Shown piece after piece: positions 1 through 8,920 of a stretch of 64,000 nt of DNA. The stretch is from MFD04716-140 sp963703125. GTDB taxonomy: Bacteria > Bacteroidota > Bacteroidia > Flavobacteriales > Flavobacteriaceae. The notes under the pieces are model-generated. The model was not told the DNA's origin and did no database searches. It saw only the letters and a program-made list of their open reading frames with translations. Numbering within the stretch: position 1 is the first letter of the stretch; each line of letters begins with the position of its first letter. Position numbers and translations under genes: made by a program. The DNA lies in the NCBI GenBank assembly GCA_963703125.1, contig OY969790.1, positions 1,178,001-1,242,000 of the forward strand, in the 5' to 3' direction.

Positions 1-218
1 TTCAACTTTTCAAACAACTTTGTGAAACTCGACACATTGAAAAAATCGATATTGATCGCATTTTTGATATGACCACCTTGATACTCGTTGGCAGTGCGGA
101 CATCTACCAATTGTACTTTGTTACCCGTTATGGCCGCGGCATAAGTATGGGTATCTAATATCTCAATATGATTTGATGAGTCCTTTTTCGTCCCGAAAAG
201 GGCGCTTAATAATGACAT
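1..218 (-). CDS. Rhodanese-like domain protein, 3' end outside window
   Basis: The first 72 residues are visible, starting from an ATG at 218. A short N-terminus precedes a rhodanese fold start (VQLVDVRTANEYQGGHI, then NAINIDFF). The expected catalytic-loop cysteine lies beyond the window edge, so activity cannot be judged. Single-domain rhodaneses move sulfane sulfur to thiophilic acceptors or act as persulfide carriers. The neighbouring peroxiredoxin and MBL-rhodanese genes on the same strand suggest a sulfur/redox role. A strong terminator separates this gene from the peroxiredoxin upstream, so it probably has its own promoter. Confidence 0.85.
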   Translation of the reverse strand, partial: MSLLSALFGTKKDSSNHIEILDTHTYAAAITGNKVQLVDVRTANEYQGGHIKNAINIDFFNVSSFTKLFEKL

Positions 219-249
219 TATTTTAGTTTTAAAATGTTACAAATAGAAT

Positions 250-290
250 TTACAAAAAGGAAACGGCCCTATTCCTTACGGCCGTTTCCT
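250..290 (-). terminator. Rho-independent terminator after the peroxiredoxin gene
   Basis: A perfect 11-bp inverted repeat (AGGAAACGGCC, 258-268, against 280-290) with an 11-nt loop is followed on the minus strand by a T5 run. It lies 20 bp after the peroxiredoxin stop codon. Confidence 0.85.
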
Positions 291-309
291 CAAACAACCA
301 ACCAAAAAA

Positions 310-975
310 TCAATTAAAATTCAATTCTTTTTTAACCAGATAAAAGTCTATCATTTCAATTGATTCATCCTTTATCCTTGCGTTCATTTCATCCAATGTT
401 TTTGGTGGGGGAACAATGACTTTATCACCTTTTTTCCAATCCAAAGGCATGGCGACCTTGTACTTGTCAGAAATTTGCAGGGCTTCTAAGACCCTTAAAA
501 TTTCATCCATATTTCTACCCACATTCAAAGGGTAATACATGATCAACCGAATTTTTTTAGAGGGATCAATAAAGAATACAGCCCGTACTGCAGCCGTTTC
601 ACTTTCATTTGGCTGTAGCATTCCGTATAGCTTGGACACCTTCATGTCAATATCCGCTATGATGGGAAAATCGAAATACACCCCTGTTTTTTCCCGAACA
701 TTGTTCACCCATCCCAGATGTGCATGTACACTATCAATGCTAAGTCCCAAAAGCTCGGTATTTAATATATCGAATTCTTTTTTCCGGATCGCGAAGCCAC
801 TCATTTCGGTCGTACACACCGGGGTAAAATCGGCAGGATGGGAAAACATGACCAGCCATTTGTCTTTGGCGTAATTTGATAGTTTTATCTTGCCCTTGGT
901 CGTAATTGCCTCAAAATCTGGGGCCATGTCACCAATTCGAGGTGTTTGTATTGTTTTTATTTCCGTTGTTTCCAT
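310..975 (-). CDS. 1-Cys peroxiredoxin (Prx6 family)
   Basis: This 221-aa thiol peroxidase should reduce hydrogen peroxide and organic hydroperoxides in the cytoplasm. The peroxidatic site is clear: HPADFTPVCTTE, with Cys54 as the only cysteine. It is followed by the long Prx6-type C-terminal extension (AMPLDWKKGD...VPPPKT). A single cysteine means the resolving thiol must come from a partner such as glutathione or thioredoxin; a thioredoxin gene lies about 9 kb away in the same island. The MBL-rhodanese gene ends 62 bp upstream on the same strand, so the two may be co-transcribed. No Fnr-type box was seen directly in front. Confidence 0.93.
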   Translation of the reverse strand: METTEIKTIQTPRIGDMAPDFEAITTKGKIKLSNYAKDKWLVMFSHPADFTPVCTTEMSGFAIRKKEFDILNTELLGLSIDSVHAHLGWVNNVREKTGVYFDFPIIADIDMKVSKLYGMLQPNESETAAVRAVFFIDPSKKIRLIMYYPLNVGRNMDEILRVLEALQISDKYKVAMPLDWKKGDKVIVPPPKTLDEMNARIKDESIEMIDFYLVKKELNFN

Positions 976-1037
976 TATTGAATTGTTTATTGTTAATTGG
1001 TTGGAACGGCGTATTCAATGCAGTTCCGAATTTACTT

Positions 1038-2452
1038 TTATAGCAATGTCGTTGGGCAAACATAATCCGATATGCTTACGTTCGTTTTTTTTATTTCATC
1101 AAAACCCCCGATAATATCGACCAAATCGTCCCAGCCTCTTTGTTTTAAAATTGAAGCGGCGATCATACTGCGATATCCTCCCGCGCAATGCAGTACAAAA
1201 GGCCTGTCTTTTGGAAACTCGGCCAAATGTTGGTTGATTTCATTCAATGGTACATTGATGGCACCTATTACATGCTCTGAATCAAATTCGCTTTTCTTGC
1301 GCACATCCACAATCAAGGGCTTCTCGGATTTATAGGCCGCCTCCATTTCCCCAGGAGTTATTCTGCCTACTGTTTCAAATTCCTTACCTGCGCTTTTCCA
1401 TGCGTCAAATCCACCTTTTATATAACCGATAGTGCCATCATAGCCTACCCTGGAAAGTCTTGTAATGGCTTCTTCTTGTCTATCAGGATATGTTATCAGC
1501 AGAATTTCCTGTCTCACGTCCGGGATCATTTCACCGACCCATTGTGCAAAACTTCCGTCCAGTCCAATGTTAATGCTATTGGGGATAAAGCCATTGGCAA
1601 AATCATTGGCGTCCCTTGTGTCCAACATCAGGGCTCCGGTCTCGTTGGCCGCGGCTTCAAAGGCCTCGACTGACAAGGGGGTCTTGGCTCGGTGCATAAC
1701 AGCGTCCAGACTGTCATAACCCCTAATGTTCATCAGGACATTTTGGGGAAAATAGCCGGGTGGGGTGGTCAGCCCGGTCAAAAGCTCCTTTGTGAATTCC
1801 TCTTTTGTCATATCTTCACGGAGGGCATAATTTGTTTTCTTTTGATGTCCCAGGGTGTCAGTAGTATCTTTGCTCATCATTTTCCCACAAGCAGAGCCTG
1901 CACCATGATTGGGATATACAATTAAATCATCACTTAACGGCATAATCTTATTTCGTAATGAATCGAACAAATGGCCCGCCAATTTTTCCTCGGTCAGGTC
2001 GGCAACTACATGCTGTGCCAGGTCTGGCCTCCCCACATCTCCTATGAATAAGGTATCACCTGTAATGATACCGTGCTCTTTACCATTTTCATCAATTAAA
2101 AGATAGGTCGTACTTTCCATGGTATGCCCAGGGGTGTGTATGGCCTTGACCTTGTAAGCACCAATTTTAAAAATCTGATTGTCTTCAGCTACAATTGCGT
2201 CGTAACCTGGTTTTGCGGTCGGTCCAAAACTATCTGGGCTCCCGTCTTTTTCTTTAAATCAAGATGGCCGCTGACAAAATCTGCATGAAAATGGGTTTCG
2301 AATACATAGGTTATCCTGGCCTTGTCTTTTTTTGCCTTGTCTATATAAGGTTGTACTTCCCGAAGTGGGTCAAAAATGGCAGCTTCGCCCTTACTTTCCA
2401 AATAGTAAGCGGCGTGGGCCAAACATCCCGTATAAATCTGTTCTACGTGCAT
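1038..2452 (-). pseudogene. MBL-fold hydrolase with two rhodanese domains, one-base frameshift
   Basis: The N-terminal part (from ATG 2452) has a metallo-beta-lactamase fold with metal motif THFHADFVSGH. After the break come TGDTLFIGDVGRPDL and two rhodanese domains. The first rhodanese lacks an active-site cysteine, while the second has an intact loop (HCAGGYRS). This is the layout of persulfide-dioxygenase/sulfurtransferase fusions. The frame breaks at a four-base run (A4 on the plus strand, 2226-2229). One more base restores GAQIVFGPTAKPGYDAIVA and joins both halves into a protein of about 470 residues. It is either a sequencing error or a recent mutation. An Fnr/Crp-type box lies 105 bp upstream of the start. 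Confidence 0.85.
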
Positions 2453-2556
2453 AGCGATCTATTTTTTTATTTACTAATGCTATAAATTTACAAGGCTATG
2501 AAAGATTGCACAGTAACCTATGTTACAAAGCTCGATTTTAATAGGGTCGAATAAAA

Positions 2557-2568
2557 TGACATTCGTCA
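2557..2568 (-). promoter_or_regulatory. Fnr/Crp-type box for the MBL-rhodanese gene
   Basis: The site is TGACATTCGTCA (TGAY-N4-RTCA). On the minus strand a -7-like element, GAGCTTTG, begins at 2533, which is 29.5 bp from the box centre. The same spacing recurs at other boxes in this island. The first base of the -7 element differs from TAnnTTTG. Confidence 0.6.
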
Positions 2569-2713
2569 TTTAAGTCAATTCCAAATCTCCCGGGTAATTG
2601 GTCAGGTTGCATGGGAGCAATCAAATTTTTCAACACCGAAGAGAATCTTGTGGAAGCCGATTTCCTTTCGGTGATGGGTAGGTACGGATGAAAATTGAAA
2701 TTTACCCTTGCAT

Positions 2714-3118
2714 TTATTCTGCCAGCACCTTTTTTAGCTTGGCGAGTAAAATCAGTTCAGATTTGTTCTTATCTGCAAAAGACGATGCGATACCATCGGC
2801 CGTTTTCCAAATAAGTTGCCTGATTTGGTCGTCGAATGATTTTCGGTGATCTTTAAAGAAATCTACAAATTCTTGATAATAGATATCGCCTTCCCTTCCT
2901 TCCGCATATAACCAGTCAAAAACAATCTCAATTTGATAGGCGGCATCGGTATCATATGCATCTTGTACTTTATCCAAGTGCAGCCAAAATTTTTGGACAT
3001 CAGTCTTTAGTTTTGCTATTTCACTTGGCCTCACTTTTTTATCGGCCATGGCAATGGCATAAAACAACTTTCCCAGATTTTGGTACAGCTTATTGCCTAT
3101 TCTCTCAGAATATTTCAT
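2714..3118 (-). CDS. Small helical protein, TerB-like
   Basis: This 134-aa soluble protein has no signal peptide or cysteine. It is predicted to be almost all helical. The N-terminal pattern (LFYAIAMADKKVRPSEIAKLK) resembles the start of TerB-fold proteins, where an acidic helix-loop binds metal, but the resemblance is only moderate. It lies in the stress island between the MBL-rhodanese gene and a small HMA-like gene, all on the minus strand. Function is unknown; a TerB relation is inference from the pattern. Confidence 0.75.
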   Translation of the reverse strand: MKYSERIGNKLYQNLGKLFYAIAMADKKVRPSEIAKLKTDVQKFWLHLDKVQDAYDTDAAYQIEIVFDWLYAEGREGDIYYQEFVDFFKDHRKSFDDQIRQLIWKTADGIASSFADKNKSELILLAKLKKVLAE

Positions 3119-3176
3119 GTTTTTCGAATTTAAGTTTAAAGTGCCAAACCTGTTCTTGAATAATATGGGGATTCTT

Positions 3177-3404
3177 TTACGTTATCGGTGACCTGGGTTC
3201 GCAATGCAAAATAGGGTATCCAATACGTCGAAGCTCCCGTTTTGCTTTTTCCAGGGCTACAACACTATCATAGACAAAGGTAACGGTCCGGTTTTCCATA
3301 TCTATATTTAAAATACGGACATCCAATATTCGACTTATATTTCTGAGTATTAGATTCTGACTAATTTCTTTTTTTGAATCCTGGACTTTGGCTATTGTTC
3401 TCAT
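3177..3404 (-). CDS. Small HMA-like domain protein without the CxxC motif
   Basis: This 75-aa protein has a beta-alpha-beta pattern (LDVRILNIDMENRTVTFVYDS, then a helix, then LRRIGYPI) resembling heavy-metal-associated ferredoxin-like domains. The metal-binding CxxC is absent and only one cysteine remains near the C-terminus, so copper transfer is unlikely. Its start is 57 bp from a divergent Fnr/Crp-type box shared with the ROK gene. A weak -7-like sequence (TAGATTGA) lies at the island's usual spacing on this side. Function is unknown. Confidence 0.7.
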   Translation of the reverse strand: MRTIAKVQDSKKEISQNLILRNISRILDVRILNIDMENRTVTFVYDSVVALEKAKRELRRIGYPILHCEPRSPIT

Positions 3405-3460
3405 ATGACATCCTATTTGAATTGGGATTTCAATCTATAATAAATTATATTAAATTAAAA

Positions 3461-3472
3461 TGACCTTCGTCA
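3461..3472 (+). promoter_or_regulatory. Fnr/Crp-type box between HMA-like and ROK genes
   Basis: The site is TGACCTTCGTCA. A -7-like TTGTTTTG starts at 3496, 29.5 bp from the box centre on the ROK side. It has one mismatch to TAnnTTTG. The divergent side has only a poor -7 match. Confidence 0.6.
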
Positions 3473-3520
3473 TACTGGAAAACTTTTAACTTTGATTGTT
3501 TTGCGATAAAGTATTTGGCC

Positions 3521-4489
3521 ATGGAAAATAATTTTGTTTTAGGGATAGATCTCGGCGGTACCGAAACGAAATTGGGATTGGTTTCCAAGGAGGGAAAAAT
3601 TATGACCAAGACCAAATTCCGAACCCGAGCCATGAATTCCTTTGACGGCTTTTTGAAGGAGTTATTTGCGGAGGCTACAACCCTTATGAGGGCCTTGCCA
3701 TCAAATCAGAAAGTTATAGGGATAGGTATAGGTGCCCCAAATGCGAATTCAAGAAGTGGTCATATGGAACATGCGCCGAATTTTAAATGGGGCGATAAGG
3801 TTCCCTTGAGTTCCAGCGTTCATGAGACTTTTCAGCTACCGGTATTTATTGCCAACGATGCCAATGCCTCGGCTTTGGGAGAGTTGAAATTTGGAATGGG
3901 CAGGGATATGCGCAATTTTGTGGTACTTACATTGGGAACGGGTCTCGGTAGCGGCATTATATCAAATGGTGAATTGCTGATTGGCGAGCATGGCATGGCA
4001 GGGGAATTGGGCCATGTCAATGTGAACTCAGAAGAAAATGCGAGACAATGTAACTGCGGCCTGAAAGGATGTTTGGAAACCTATGTTTCAGTAACAGGTA
4101 TGCGAAGAACCATTTTTGAACTTATTTCTGAAATGACAGATGATTCAATCCTGCGAAGTATTAGTTTTGAGAACATAACAGGTGAAATTATTTCGGATGC
4201 CGCCTTAAATGGAGACCCGATTGCCCTGAGGGCTTTTGACCAAACGGGAAAAATACTTGGAATTCAAATTGCCGATACGGCCGCTCATTTGGATCCAGAA
4301 GCTTTTATTCTTTTAGGTGGCCTTACCAAAGCAGGTGACATACTTCTTAGGCCTATCTTGGAGCATATGAACAATAACCTGTTTGTCGCTTATAAGAACA
4401 AGATAAAGGTGCTCATTTCTGAAACGCCGGGAGACAATGCCGTTTTGGGGCCAGCGGCCTTGGCATGGCAAAGCTTGGGAACAGTATAA
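3521..4489 (+). CDS. ROK-family sugar kinase (glucokinase-like)
   Basis: The enzyme probably phosphorylates glucose or a related hexose with ATP. The N-terminal phosphate-binding motif is GIDLGGTETKLG. GTGLGSGII forms the second phosphate loop, GELGHVNVN is the sugar/metal histidine region and CNCGLKGCLE is the ROK zinc-binding signature. The length of 322 aa is typical. I chose the ATG at 3521; an upstream TTG six bases earlier is less likely. Placement under an Fnr/Crp-type box suggests it feeds glycolysis when respiration is limited, which is inference. Substrate cannot be fixed from sequence. Confidence 0.9.
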   Translation: MENNFVLGIDLGGTETKLGLVSKEGKIMTKTKFRTRAMNSFDGFLKELFAEATTLMRALPSNQKVIGIGIGAPNANSRSGHMEHAPNFKWGDKVPLSSSVHETFQLPVFIANDANASALGELKFGMGRDMRNFVVLTLGTGLGSGIISNGELLIGEHGMAGELGHVNVNSEENARQCNCGLKGCLETYVSVTGMRRTIFELISEMTDDSILRSISFENITGEIISDAALNGDPIALRAFDQTGKILGIQIADTAAHLDPEAFILLGGLTKAGDILLRPILEHMNNNLFVAYKNKIKVLISETPGDNAVLGPAALAWQSLGTV

Positions 4490-4553
4490 GGGAAAGGAAA
4501 ATGCTATTTCTTCAGTATATTTTCCAAATGGTTTGAGTCCAAAACATGTTCGG

Positions 4554-4952
4554 TTATAGAAAATAACTGTTTTCTGTTGGCTCGGACCCTTTTACAAAGA
4601 GGGCTATCTCCTCTTCCAAGTCTTGATGTTCTTGACGAAATAAAGAGGAATCGTTCTTAAAAGACCCATCAAGTAGGTCGGCCAAATGTGAAAGGTGTTT
4701 TTGAATTTTTTCGAACAGAAGGTCACATTCCTTGGAATCTTCCAAAATACTGATGCCTACTTTTTGTATTGAATCCAGGCTATCTTCTTTGGTAATCCAA
4801 ATAAAATATTTATCGATAAGATGGTGCAAAAATCTTAAATCGTCCCTGTAAAACAGGACATCGTTTTTCCAATGTTCTGTTAAAATATAAAGTTCTTGCC
4901 AGTTGATTTCTTGTTTGTAATTAGTTTTGGGTATTGACCTTGATTCGCTCAT
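4554..4952 (-). CDS. Helical protein of an island-specific paralogous family (copy 1)
   Basis: This 132-aa protein has no signal peptide or membrane segment and strong helical/coiled-coil character. Its layout (W..EL....W..D..F...DL.FL..L...Y) matches the products at 17461 and 18536: a tryptophan, an acidic residue, an FL/FM pair and a tyrosine about 10 residues later, followed by two or three long charged helices. It has its own Fnr/Crp-type box and a perfect -7 element. Function is unknown; regulation suggests a stress or low-oxygen role. Confidence 0.8.
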   Translation of the reverse strand: MSESRSIPKTNYKQEINWQELYILTEHWKNDVLFYRDDLRFLHHLIDKYFIWITKEDSLDSIQKVGISILEDSKECDLLFEKIQKHLSHLADLLDGSFKNDSSLFRQEHQDLEEEIALFVKGSEPTENSYFL

Positions 4953-5005
4953 ATCCTTGATTTAAAAGTCCGTTCAAAACTAGAACGATCCTTTAATTCC
5001 AAAAA

Positions 5006-5017
5006 TGATTTATATCA
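5006..5017 (-). promoter_or_regulatory. Fnr/Crp-type box for helical family gene (copy 1)
   Basis: The site is TGATTTATATCA. A perfect -7 element, TAGTTTTG, begins at 4982 on the minus strand, 29.5 bp from the box centre, and the start codon is at 4952. Confidence 0.75.
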
Positions 5018-5070
5018 TATCAATTTGGCAGTGTCGTTTGATTTTTGAAAATCCAAAAAAGAAAGCCTTG

Positions 5071-5361
5071 CTATTCATAGATTCGAAGCCGATTTTGCAA
5101 TCTGATTATTTCATTTTGCATCACATTGATACGATCTAATAGTTGGGCAATAACCTCAACACCTTCCAAATTAATATCCAGATCTATGTGCAAGCGGAGA
5201 ATCTTTTCTACCCTTGGCAATTCGGTTAGACGAATGTACCATTGGTTTTGTTTTTCAACAATATCCAAAAGCCCGTATTCCCTGAGTTCAATTAGTAGAT
5301 CATTTGAAATGTTATGCCCTGTACAAAGGTCCGTTACGGATATAAAACCTGTCAAGCTCAT
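5071..5361 (-). CDS. CbpM-like chaperone modulator
   Basis: This 96-aa protein has a MerR-like winged-helix start (ISVTDLCTGHNISNDLLIELREYGLL) and a C-terminal helix with regular hydrophobic spacing. This is the form of CbpM, which binds the J-domain of CbpA and blocks its co-chaperone and DNA-binding activity. Its start overlaps the end of the cbpA-like gene by 4 bp, so the two are translationally coupled, as in other cbpAM operons. Identification rests mainly on size, N-terminal pattern and context. Confidence 0.82.
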   Translation of the reverse strand: MSLTGFISVTDLCTGHNISNDLLIELREYGLLDIVEKQNQWYIRLTELPRVEKILRLHIDLDINLEGVEVIAQLLDRINVMQNEIIRLQNRLRIYE

Positions 5362-6269
5362 AGTTTGGCGTTTTTGATGGACTGTAATTCGTGAAATAGT
5401 GCTTTTTCCTTCTCTGTCAAATTTGATGGGTTTTTGATACTATAGGTAATAAAAAGGTCTCCGAAATGCCCTTCCTTTTTATAAACCGGAAAACCCTTGC
5501 CCTTTAGCTTTACGGACGTCCCATTTTGGGTTTCTGGCTTCACCTTTAATTTGGCCTTGCCATCAAATGTATCAACCATCAATTCACCACCTAACATTGC
5601 CGTATAAAGATCAAGATCTACATTTTTGTATAAGTTGATTCCGTCCCTTTTGAATGAAGTATTGTTTTCTATTACAAAGGTTATGTAAAGGTCTCCTTTG
5701 GGTCCACCGTTTTGACCTGGTCCCCCATGCCCGGTTATTTTGATGGTCTGACCGTTTTCGATGCCTGCGGGTATTGTGATCCGAATGCTTTTGCCATTCA
5801 CGGTAAGCGTGTTTTTTTTGGTTGTGAATACTTCTGTCAAGGGCAATCTCAATTCTGCATTAAAGTCTTGTCCACGAAATTTCACCTGTCGTCCGCCTGA
5901 AAAGCCCCCTGCTCCCCTACTGGTACCTCCGAACATAGACTCAAAAAAATCGGAAAAATCATGACCGCCAAATTCACCTGAAGGTTCTTGCCCTGAAGTC
6001 CTTTGAGATCCTTGCTGCCTTCGTGCTCTTTCAAATTCTTCGGCATGTTGCCAATCTTTTCCATATTGATCGTACTTTTTACGGTTTTCAGGATGGCTTA
6101 GCACCTCATTGGCCTCATTGATTTCTTTAAATTTTTGCTCAGAGGCCAAGTCGTTGGGGTTTACATCGGGGTGGTACTTTCGGGCCAACTTGCGATAGGC
6201 AGACTTTATTTCTTTCTCGGTCGCATTTTTAGAAACACCAAGAACTTTGTAATAATCAATATATTCCAT
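5358..6269 (-). CDS. DnaJ-class co-chaperone (CbpA-like)
   Basis: This 303-aa protein has an N-terminal J-domain (residues about 4-70, HPD within KYHPDVNPND), a Gly/Phe-rich linker, and two C-terminal substrate-binding beta domains. There is no zinc-finger region, which separates CbpA from DnaJ. It stimulates DnaK ATPase and delivers unfolded substrates. The downstream overlapping cbpM-like gene supports the assignment. A perfect -7 element and an Fnr/Crp-type box lie upstream, so expression is probably tied to the same signal as the universal stress genes. Confidence 0.93.
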   Translation of the reverse strand: MEYIDYYKVLGVSKNATEKEIKSAYRKLARKYHPDVNPNDLASEQKFKEINEANEVLSHPENRKKYDQYGKDWQHAEEFERARRQQGSQRTSGQEPSGEFGGHDFSDFFESMFGGTSRGAGGFSGGRQVKFRGQDFNAELRLPLTEVFTTKKNTLTVNGKSIRITIPAGIENGQTIKITGHGGPGQNGGPKGDLYITFVIENNTSFKRDGINLYKNVDLDLYTAMLGGELMVDTFDGKAKLKVKPETQNGTSVKLKGKGFPVYKKEGHFGDLFITYSIKNPSNLTEKEKALFHELQSIKNAKL

Positions 6270-6349
6270 TTATAAAAAGTGATACTATTTAATTGGTTTG
6301 GTTAATGATGTAATTTCACAAAACTAGAGGACCTTTTACAATTTCTTAA

Positions 6350-6361
6350 TGACCTTAATCA
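6350..6361 (-). promoter_or_regulatory. Fnr/Crp-type box for cbpA-cbpM
   Basis: The site is TGACCTTAATCA. The minus-strand -7 element TAGTTTTG begins at 6326, exactly 29.5 bp from the box centre. On the kinase side no -7 element occurs at this spacing. Confidence 0.75.
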
Positions 6362-6497
6362 TATTCCAATATAGGTTCAAAGCCTAAAGGACCTGTCGAC
6401 TTCTTAAAGTAAGTTATAATTTACAATATCTATTTCTTTTGCTGACTATTGCGATTAAATTAATATTTAAAAATATTTTTAATGGTTACCTTTAGAC

Positions 6498-7718
6498 ATG
6501 CACATTTTCGAAAAGAGTAGCAATATTTTCAATTTACTATCAGAAGCCATTTCAGAGGGTATTTTGGTGGTAAACCAGGCGCAAATTATTGTTGCAACGA
6601 ATAGTATTACGAATGAAATGTTTGGCTATTCCAAAGATGAATTAAAAGGCAAACCTTTACAAACCCTCATTCCCGAAATTTTTCATAAAACACATCAAAA
6701 ACATATTGACAAGTATTATCAAAAAAAGGACCAGAGGCGTATGGCGCAGGGAAGGGAACTTTTTGGCCAACGTAAGAATGGGGATCAATTTCCCTTGGAA
6801 ATTGGTTTGAATCCGTTCTATCTTTATGAAAATAGCTATGTTTTGGCCTTGATCAGGGATGTCACTAGTATAAAGGATAAGGAACGGGAAATAAGGGAAT
6901 TGAACGCAGACCTCGAGAAGAGAATTGAGGAAAGGACCCATGAACTTGAGGATACCGTTCAAATGCTCAAAAACGAAATAGAATTGCGAGTTGAGGCAGA
7001 ATCGAAAATCAAAAATGCACTTGAAAAGGAAAAGGAACTAAACGAATTGAAGACTAAGTTTCTGTCTTTGGTTTCGCATGAGTTCAAAACACCTTTAAGT
7101 GGAATTTTAACATCGGCCACATTGATCCGTAAATACCCTAATACCGATCAGCAGGATAAAAGGGACAAATATTTGAACACTATAATCGGGGAAGTAAAAC
7201 ATTTGAACACCATGCTAACCGATTTCCTTTCGGTTGAAAGTCTTGAAAAAGGGAAAGAGGTGTATAGATTTGTGGATTTCTCATTAAGCAAAGTTGTAAA
7301 TGAAGTGGTTTATAGTACAAATATGTTGCTCAAGAGCGGCCAGAATATAAGATATCCCCAAAATATCGATGACATTACCATTCATTTTGATGAAAAGATC
7401 GTCATGCTAATTTTGAACAATCTACTTTACAACGCCGTAAAATATTCTCCAGAGGATACTGAAATCGATTTTCAAATTGATGTTTCAAACGATAAAATAA
7501 TCTTCAGGATAATCGACCAAGGAATAGGTATTCCCAAAGCTGATCAAAAACACATATTCGAACGTTATTTTAGGGCAGAAAATGCTTTGTTGACACAAGG
7601 TACGGGTATTGGGCTTAATATTATCAAGGGCCATTTGGAGAATTTAGGGGGGGAAATCCACTTTAAGAGCGAGGAAAATAAGGGCAGTACATTTATTGTT
7701 GAAATTCCATTATCATAG
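6498..7718 (+). CDS. PAS-domain sensor histidine kinase
   Basis: This soluble 406-aa kinase has no membrane segment. A PAS domain (about 12-125) is followed by a coiled-coil linker, a HisKA domain with phospho-acceptor His194 in LVSHEFKTPL, and a HATPase_c domain (N-box NNLLYNAVKYSPE, G1 DQGIGIP, G2 GTGIGL). The cytoplasmic PAS domain suggests an internal redox, oxygen or energy signal. The response-regulator gene starts 50 bp downstream, so the two form a two-component pair. The PAS domain shows no Cys cluster, so an FeS sensor is unlikely; heme or flavin cannot be excluded. Confidence 0.95.
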   Translation: MHIFEKSSNIFNLLSEAISEGILVVNQAQIIVATNSITNEMFGYSKDELKGKPLQTLIPEIFHKTHQKHIDKYYQKKDQRRMAQGRELFGQRKNGDQFPLEIGLNPFYLYENSYVLALIRDVTSIKDKEREIRELNADLEKRIEERTHELEDTVQMLKNEIELRVEAESKIKNALEKEKELNELKTKFLSLVSHEFKTPLSGILTSATLIRKYPNTDQQDKRDKYLNTIIGEVKHLNTMLTDFLSVESLEKGKEVYRFVDFSLSKVVNEVVYSTNMLLKSGQNIRYPQNIDDITIHFDEKIVMLILNNLLYNAVKYSPEDTEIDFQIDVSNDKIIFRIIDQGIGIPKADQKHIFERYFRAENALLTQGTGIGLNIIKGHLENLGGEIHFKSEENKGSTFIVEIPLS

Positions 7719-7768
7719 TATAAAACCCATTTTATAATCAAATCCCGGACACTACAAAAAGACTAAAA

Positions 7769-8820
7769 ATGAAAAAAGTTTTATTAATTGAGGATGATAG
7801 GGTTTTAAGGGAGAACACAGCGGAGCTACTAGAGCTTAATAACTATAAAGTTTTTACTGCCCCCGATGGCCAAAAAGGCCTAGATACGCTAAAAGTTGGC
7901 ATTCCAGATATTATCATTTGCGATATTATGATGCCCGAATTGGATGGTTATGGAGTACTGGAAGCACTTTCGAAAAATGATATTACGAAAAAAATACCGT
8001 TTATTTTTCTTTCTGCAAAGACCGAAAGAAAAGATGTTCGAAAGGGGATGGAGTTGGGAGCCGATGACTATCTGACCAAGCCATTTGAAGAATCGGAACT
8101 TATTGGTGCAATTGAAAGTAGGTTGACAAAGGTTGCAATTCTGAAAGAGATTGGCGTAGGCAATGAATTGCCCGATACAAGACCAAATATGGGCATGAGA
8201 ACCATTAATGATCTTAAGAACCATATTGATGACAATGGAGAGGAACTAAGTTTTGATACAGGTGAAATCATTTATCGTGAAGGGAAGTATCCCAATATGG
8301 TATTTCTCGTTATCAAAGGCGTGGTAAAGACCCACAAGCTAGATGAAATGGGCAAAGAGCTTATAACCGGCATATATAAACCAGATGATTTCTTTGGATT
8401 TACCTCTTTCACTGAAAATATGCCATACGCCGAGTCGGCTTCGGCACTGGAAAAAACGGAATTGGTTGGGCTACCAAAGGAAGAACTTAGAAAACTTCTG
8501 GATGAAAATCATGATTTGTCAATGGTTTTAATTCAGATGCTTTCAGAAAATTTAGCCGAAACAAAGGAGCAACTATTGCAAATGGCATATGGGCTGGCTG
8601 AAAAAAAACGGCAGGCACCCTTTTAAAATTTGCAGAACGTCTTAAAAAGGACTCCGAAGGGAATATTCATATTCTGCGAAGCGATCTTGCCAGTGTGGCC
8701 GGTATGGCTACAGAGACGCTAATCAGAACGCTATCATCTTTCAAGAAGGAAGGCCTTATTAGAATAGAGGAGCGCAACATTAAAATTTTGAACGAAGACC
8801 AGCTGCGAAGAATTAGCTAA
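7769..8820 (+). pseudogene. Response regulator fused to Crp/Fnr-type module, frameshifted at A8
   Basis: The receiver domain (residues 1-125) has Asp52 and the conserved KP pair. A cNMP-binding-like beta-roll follows (about 155-270; FDTGEIIYREGKYPNMVFLV). The frame then ends after an A8 run at 8601-8608. A -1 shift or one extra A continues as EKKTAGTLLKFAERL and a Crp-type winged HTH (LASVAGMATETLIRTLSSFKKEGLI), ending at 8820. The full product would have about 350 residues. No FeS cysteine cluster is seen in the roll. It is the best candidate for the regulator binding the TGAY-N4-RTCA boxes. The break may be a sequencing error, a mutation, or slippage on AAAAAAA. Confidence 0.88.
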
Positions 8821-8852
8821 GGCTTATATATTAAAATTTTGAAAATGTAAAC

Positions 8853-8864
8853 TGATCATTATCA
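8853..8864 (+). promoter_or_regulatory. Fnr/Crp-type box for first universal stress gene
   Basis: The site is TGATCATTATCA. The -7-like TACTTTTA starts at 8888, 29.5 bp from the centre (last base differs from TAnnTTTG). This places transcription downstream of the TTG at 8873 and supports the ATG at 8921. Confidence 0.72.
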
Positions 8865-8920
8865 TTTAGCACTTGCCTCTTTCAGATTACTTTTATGCCA
8901 TAAACAAAACTCAAATTGGC

